From Flavobacteriales bacterium (GTDB lineage Bacteria > Bacteroidota > Bacteroidia > CAIKAF01), in contig JANWKT010000044.1 of assembly GCA_025451235.1 (NCBI GenBank), positions 25,336 to 89,335 on the forward strand: 64,000 nucleotides of DNA, in the 5' to 3' direction. Positions 62,062 to 64,000 of the stretch are shown one piece after another (position 1 is the stretch's first letter; each line of letters begins with the position of its first letter). Below the pieces are notes generated by a model. It made no database searches. It had not been told where the DNA came from and saw nothing but the letters and a program-made list of their open reading frames with translations. The position numbers were made by a program, and so were the translations under genes.

Positions 62062-62694
62062 ATGAAATATTGCCTGTTTATATTGTCTTCCTTGCTTTCT
62101 GGTCAATTCTTTGCCCAAAATAACGATGCAGCATTTCAGGTCCTTTACAGTAGTCCGGTCGTTTCTATTTCAGCCGAAAAAAACTTATACGAAACCGATA
62201 ACTCCCCACATTTTTTTATCCATTATCAAATAAAAAATATCGGAGCTTATGACCTGGCATTTTATCTGGAAGACGAGGATCGTTTATTTTATCCCAATCA
62301 ATGGGGCATCGTCGATACTACCATGCGATTGATCGTGAGTGAACGCAGGATCATCGTGCATAACATGGGTGACACTACCAAAAGATGGATGAAAAGGCTA
62401 TATGGTAAAGGGGAGCTCCACAAACTTAAGCCGGGAGCAACCATCGATTACTACCGGAATTTCAATAACGGGAGTAAGAATGACATTCAATTCAAAGAGG
62501 GAGAATATATGTATATCAGCATGGATGGTGAACTCTTTTATTTACAGGATAAACATATCAATGATACTGAATTTGAATACCAAATAAGTTGTGCTCATTT
62601 CGGAAGTGAAAAATTCACCAAGGAATCTACTGTCTATCTTTCTTATCCTATTAGTTTTAAAAAAATTCCGACTAACGCCATCATTTTTCAATGA
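62062..62694 (+). CDS. secreted protein of unknown function
   Basis: The product has 210 residues from the ATG at 62062, which begins the signal peptide MKYCLFILSSLLSGQFFAQ; the frame opens upstream inside the previous gene. The mature part is beta-rich with no recognised domain. Its stop overlaps the next start (ATGA), so it is translationally coupled to the first VOC gene. Confidence 0.65.
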   Translation: MKYCLFILSSLLSGQFFAQNNDAAFQVLYSSPVVSISAEKNLYETDNSPHFFIHYQIKNIGAYDLAFYLEDEDRLFYPNQWGIVDTTMRLIVSERRIIVHNMGDTTKRWMKRLYGKGELHKLKPGATIDYYRNFNNGSKNDIQFKEGEYMYISMDGELFYLQDKHINDTEFEYQISCAHFGSEKFTKESTVYLSYPISFKKIPTNAIIFQ

Positions 62695-63344
62695 AAATCA
62701 AACAACTTATTTTATATACCACCCAGCTTCCTGAGCAGACCAAATTCTATAAGGATACCTTAGGCTTCACCTGCCTGGAAGAAACTTTCGATTATAGCAG
62801 TTTTCAAATAGGAAGTACCGTTCTCTATTTTTACCATAGGGAAGTAGCTACTCCCTATCATTTTGCCATCAATATTCCTTCTAATCAGGAAAAAGAAGCG
62901 TTGGCATGGCTCAAACAAAGAGTGGAAGTCCTGAGGAATGAAGAAAATGAAGAGTTGGTGGATTTTAAAGATTGGAACGCCAAAGCCATGTATTTCTACG
63001 ATATGGACAAGAACATTGTAGAATTCATTGCCCGAAAAAATTCACCTTCTAATACCCATACCCCTTTTCGTTCCAAAAGCTTATTATGCATTAGTGAGAT
63101 TGGAGTGCCGGTACAAAAAATAGAGAAAGCCTATAACGATTTGAATCAAATGAAAAGATTGCCTATCTATAGTGGAGACCTGGAGCGTTTTTGTGCAGCC
63201 GGCGATGAGAACGGATTGTTCATCATCATCAATATGGATAAGAAAAAATGGTATCCAACGGATGATGTAGCCCATAGCTCCTACTTTAGAATGGAAGGAG
63301 ACTATAATATAGAATTTACCAACGGAAAAATAAAAAAATTATGA
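62691..63344 (+). CDS. VOC-superfamily (glyoxalase-like) protein
   Basis: The product has 217 residues. Two VOC-type modules are recognisable: LILYTTQLPEQTKFYKDTLGF ... FYDMDKNIVEFIA and ISEIGVPVQKIEKAYNDLNQ. The family includes glyoxalase I, antibiotic-binding proteins and extradiol dioxygenases. The metal ligands cannot be assigned with confidence. The gene overlaps both neighbours by ATGA. Confidence 0.85.
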   Translation: MKIKQLILYTTQLPEQTKFYKDTLGFTCLEETFDYSSFQIGSTVLYFYHREVATPYHFAINIPSNQEKEALAWLKQRVEVLRNEENEELVDFKDWNAKAMYFYDMDKNIVEFIARKNSPSNTHTPFRSKSLLCISEIGVPVQKIEKAYNDLNQMKRLPIYSGDLERFCAAGDENGLFIIINMDKKKWYPTDDVAHSSYFRMEGDYNIEFTNGKIKKL

Positions 63345-63712
63345 AACTGCCTGAAGGATATCAAACGGTTATGCCCTATTTACTCCTAGAGGATACCAAT
63401 GGTTTTTTGAATTTTACCGTAAAAGTTTTTAATGCAAGTGTAAAAGAAAATCATGCCGGAGAAGATGGAAAAGTGATGCATGGCGAGGTGTTGATCGGCG
63501 GATCATGTATTATGTTCGGTCCGGCAGGAGATCGTTTCAAAGCACAACCAGCCGGTATGTTCATTTATGTCCCCAATGCCGATGAAACTTATCAAGTTGC
63601 ACTAGGGGCAGGTGCTACCTCGGTGATGGGTCTTTCCGACCAACCTTATGGAAGGACCTGTGGGGTATTGGATCCTTATGGAAATACTTGGTGGATAACA
63701 ACAGCTCTTTAA
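63341..63712 (+). CDS. VOC-family protein (PhnB-like)
   Basis: The product has 123 residues, a single VOC domain: MPYLLLEDTNGFLNFTVKVF, HGEVLIGGSCIMFGP and CGVLDPYGNTWWITT. It resembles the YdeI/PhnB-type glyoxalase-fold proteins of unknown substrate. Starts in the stop of the previous VOC gene (ATGA). The next gene begins 1 nt after its stop. Confidence 0.88.
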   Translation: MKLPEGYQTVMPYLLLEDTNGFLNFTVKVFNASVKENHAGEDGKVMHGEVLIGGSCIMFGPAGDRFKAQPAGMFIYVPNADETYQVALGAGATSVMGLSDQPYGRTCGVLDPYGNTWWITTAL

Positions 63713-63713
63713 T

Positions 63714-64000
63714 ATGCCCCTCATTACCTCTAAACCGGTTGTTAAGTCCATTATTGAAAAAGGATTGGAAAAATATGAGACCGGTCTGGAAATAAATTTC
63801 ATTGCCTATCTGCATAAAAATTTATTGCAGCAAAAAGTAAGGTTTCCGTTGCTGGAATATGGTGGGAAATTATTGTCGGCTCAGATCCCGGTGAAAGAGC
63901 AAGCCCAAATTATAGATGCCATTGTTCAATTAAATGAAATTGGGAGTTATGTTCTGGCGGGTATCATGCTGCAGCTCCAATTGGAAAAGGGGATCAACAA
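63714..64000 (+). CDS. unknown protein, 3' end beyond window
   Basis: An ATG at 63714 opens a frame that runs to the window edge (95 codons seen). It starts MPLITSKPVVKSIIEKGLEK and continues YETGLEINFIAYLHKNLLQQ; it is helical with no signal peptide. I recognise no family. It sits 1 nt after the VOC gene and is probably in the same operon. Confidence 0.7.
   Translation, partial: MPLITSKPVVKSIIEKGLEKYETGLEINFIAYLHKNLLQQKVRFPLLEYGGKLLSAQIPVKEQAQIIDAIVQLNEIGSYVLAGIMLQLQLEKGIN

Overview
The window looks like chromosomal DNA of a Bacteroidota bacterium, most likely a gliding-lineage or Chitinophagia/Sphingobacteriia-type member. The grounds are: several secreted proteins with a type IX secretion (T9SS) C-terminal sorting domain; a complete alternative complex III (actABCDEF) joined to an aa3-type cytochrome oxidase; LytS/LytTR signalling; a ligase-associated Lhr-like helicase; many lipoproteins; weak Shine-Dalgarno sites; and repeated TAnnTTTG -7 promoter motifs. 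No insertion sequence, prophage, CRISPR array or rRNA gene was seen. One tRNA-Arg(CCU) is present.

Layout. 1-3.9 kb: a truncated T9SS propeller-like protein (minus strand), a small secreted protein and a T9SS CUB-like protein. 4.1-6.9 kb: a LytS-type histidine kinase and its LytTR regulator. 7.0-8.25 kb: a lysine-rich SWIB protein, a degenerate tandem array and the tRNA. 8.5-13 kb: a lipoprotein / APC permease / beta-lactamase-fold operon and a coiled-coil lipoprotein. 13-17.3 kb: a cationic amino-acid permease, a membrane protein and metG. 17.4-21.5 kb: two divergent T9SS proteins, one a metzincin-like protease. 21.8-33.6 kb (minus strand): actABCDEF-ctaC-ctaD, a quinol:cytochrome c:O2 respiratory supercomplex operon. 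34-37.5 kb: corA and mscS, then a Crp-family regulator flanked by two GTGA-N6-TCAC boxes. 37.6-40 kb: a DNA-repair helicase carrying an in-frame palindromic insertion. 40.4-43.1 kb: a patatin-fold protein with all of its recognisable catalytic positions replaced, paired with an aldonolactone-oxidase-like flavoprotein. 43-56.6 kb: small lipoproteins, membrane proteins, TauE, an S4 protein, a Kunitz-type lipoprotein, a Gre-like factor, a response regulator and an OmpA-like protein, separated by many palindromic intergenic repeats. 57-61.4 kb: a three-gene MukBEF/MksBEF-like condensin operon in the order SMC-kleisin-kite, with no JetD/MksG nuclease. 61.5-64 kb: an SRPBCC protein, a secreted protein, two VOC proteins and an unfinished gene.

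The strongest candidates for an undescribed system are the condensin-like operon (57005-61428) and the pseudo-patatin/flavoprotein pair (40410-43082). The window also shows two wider patterns. Several promoters place TAnnTTTG only 3-7 nt before the start codon, which suggests leaderless transcripts. There is also a dense population of dispersed palindromic repeats, one of them inside a coding sequence.
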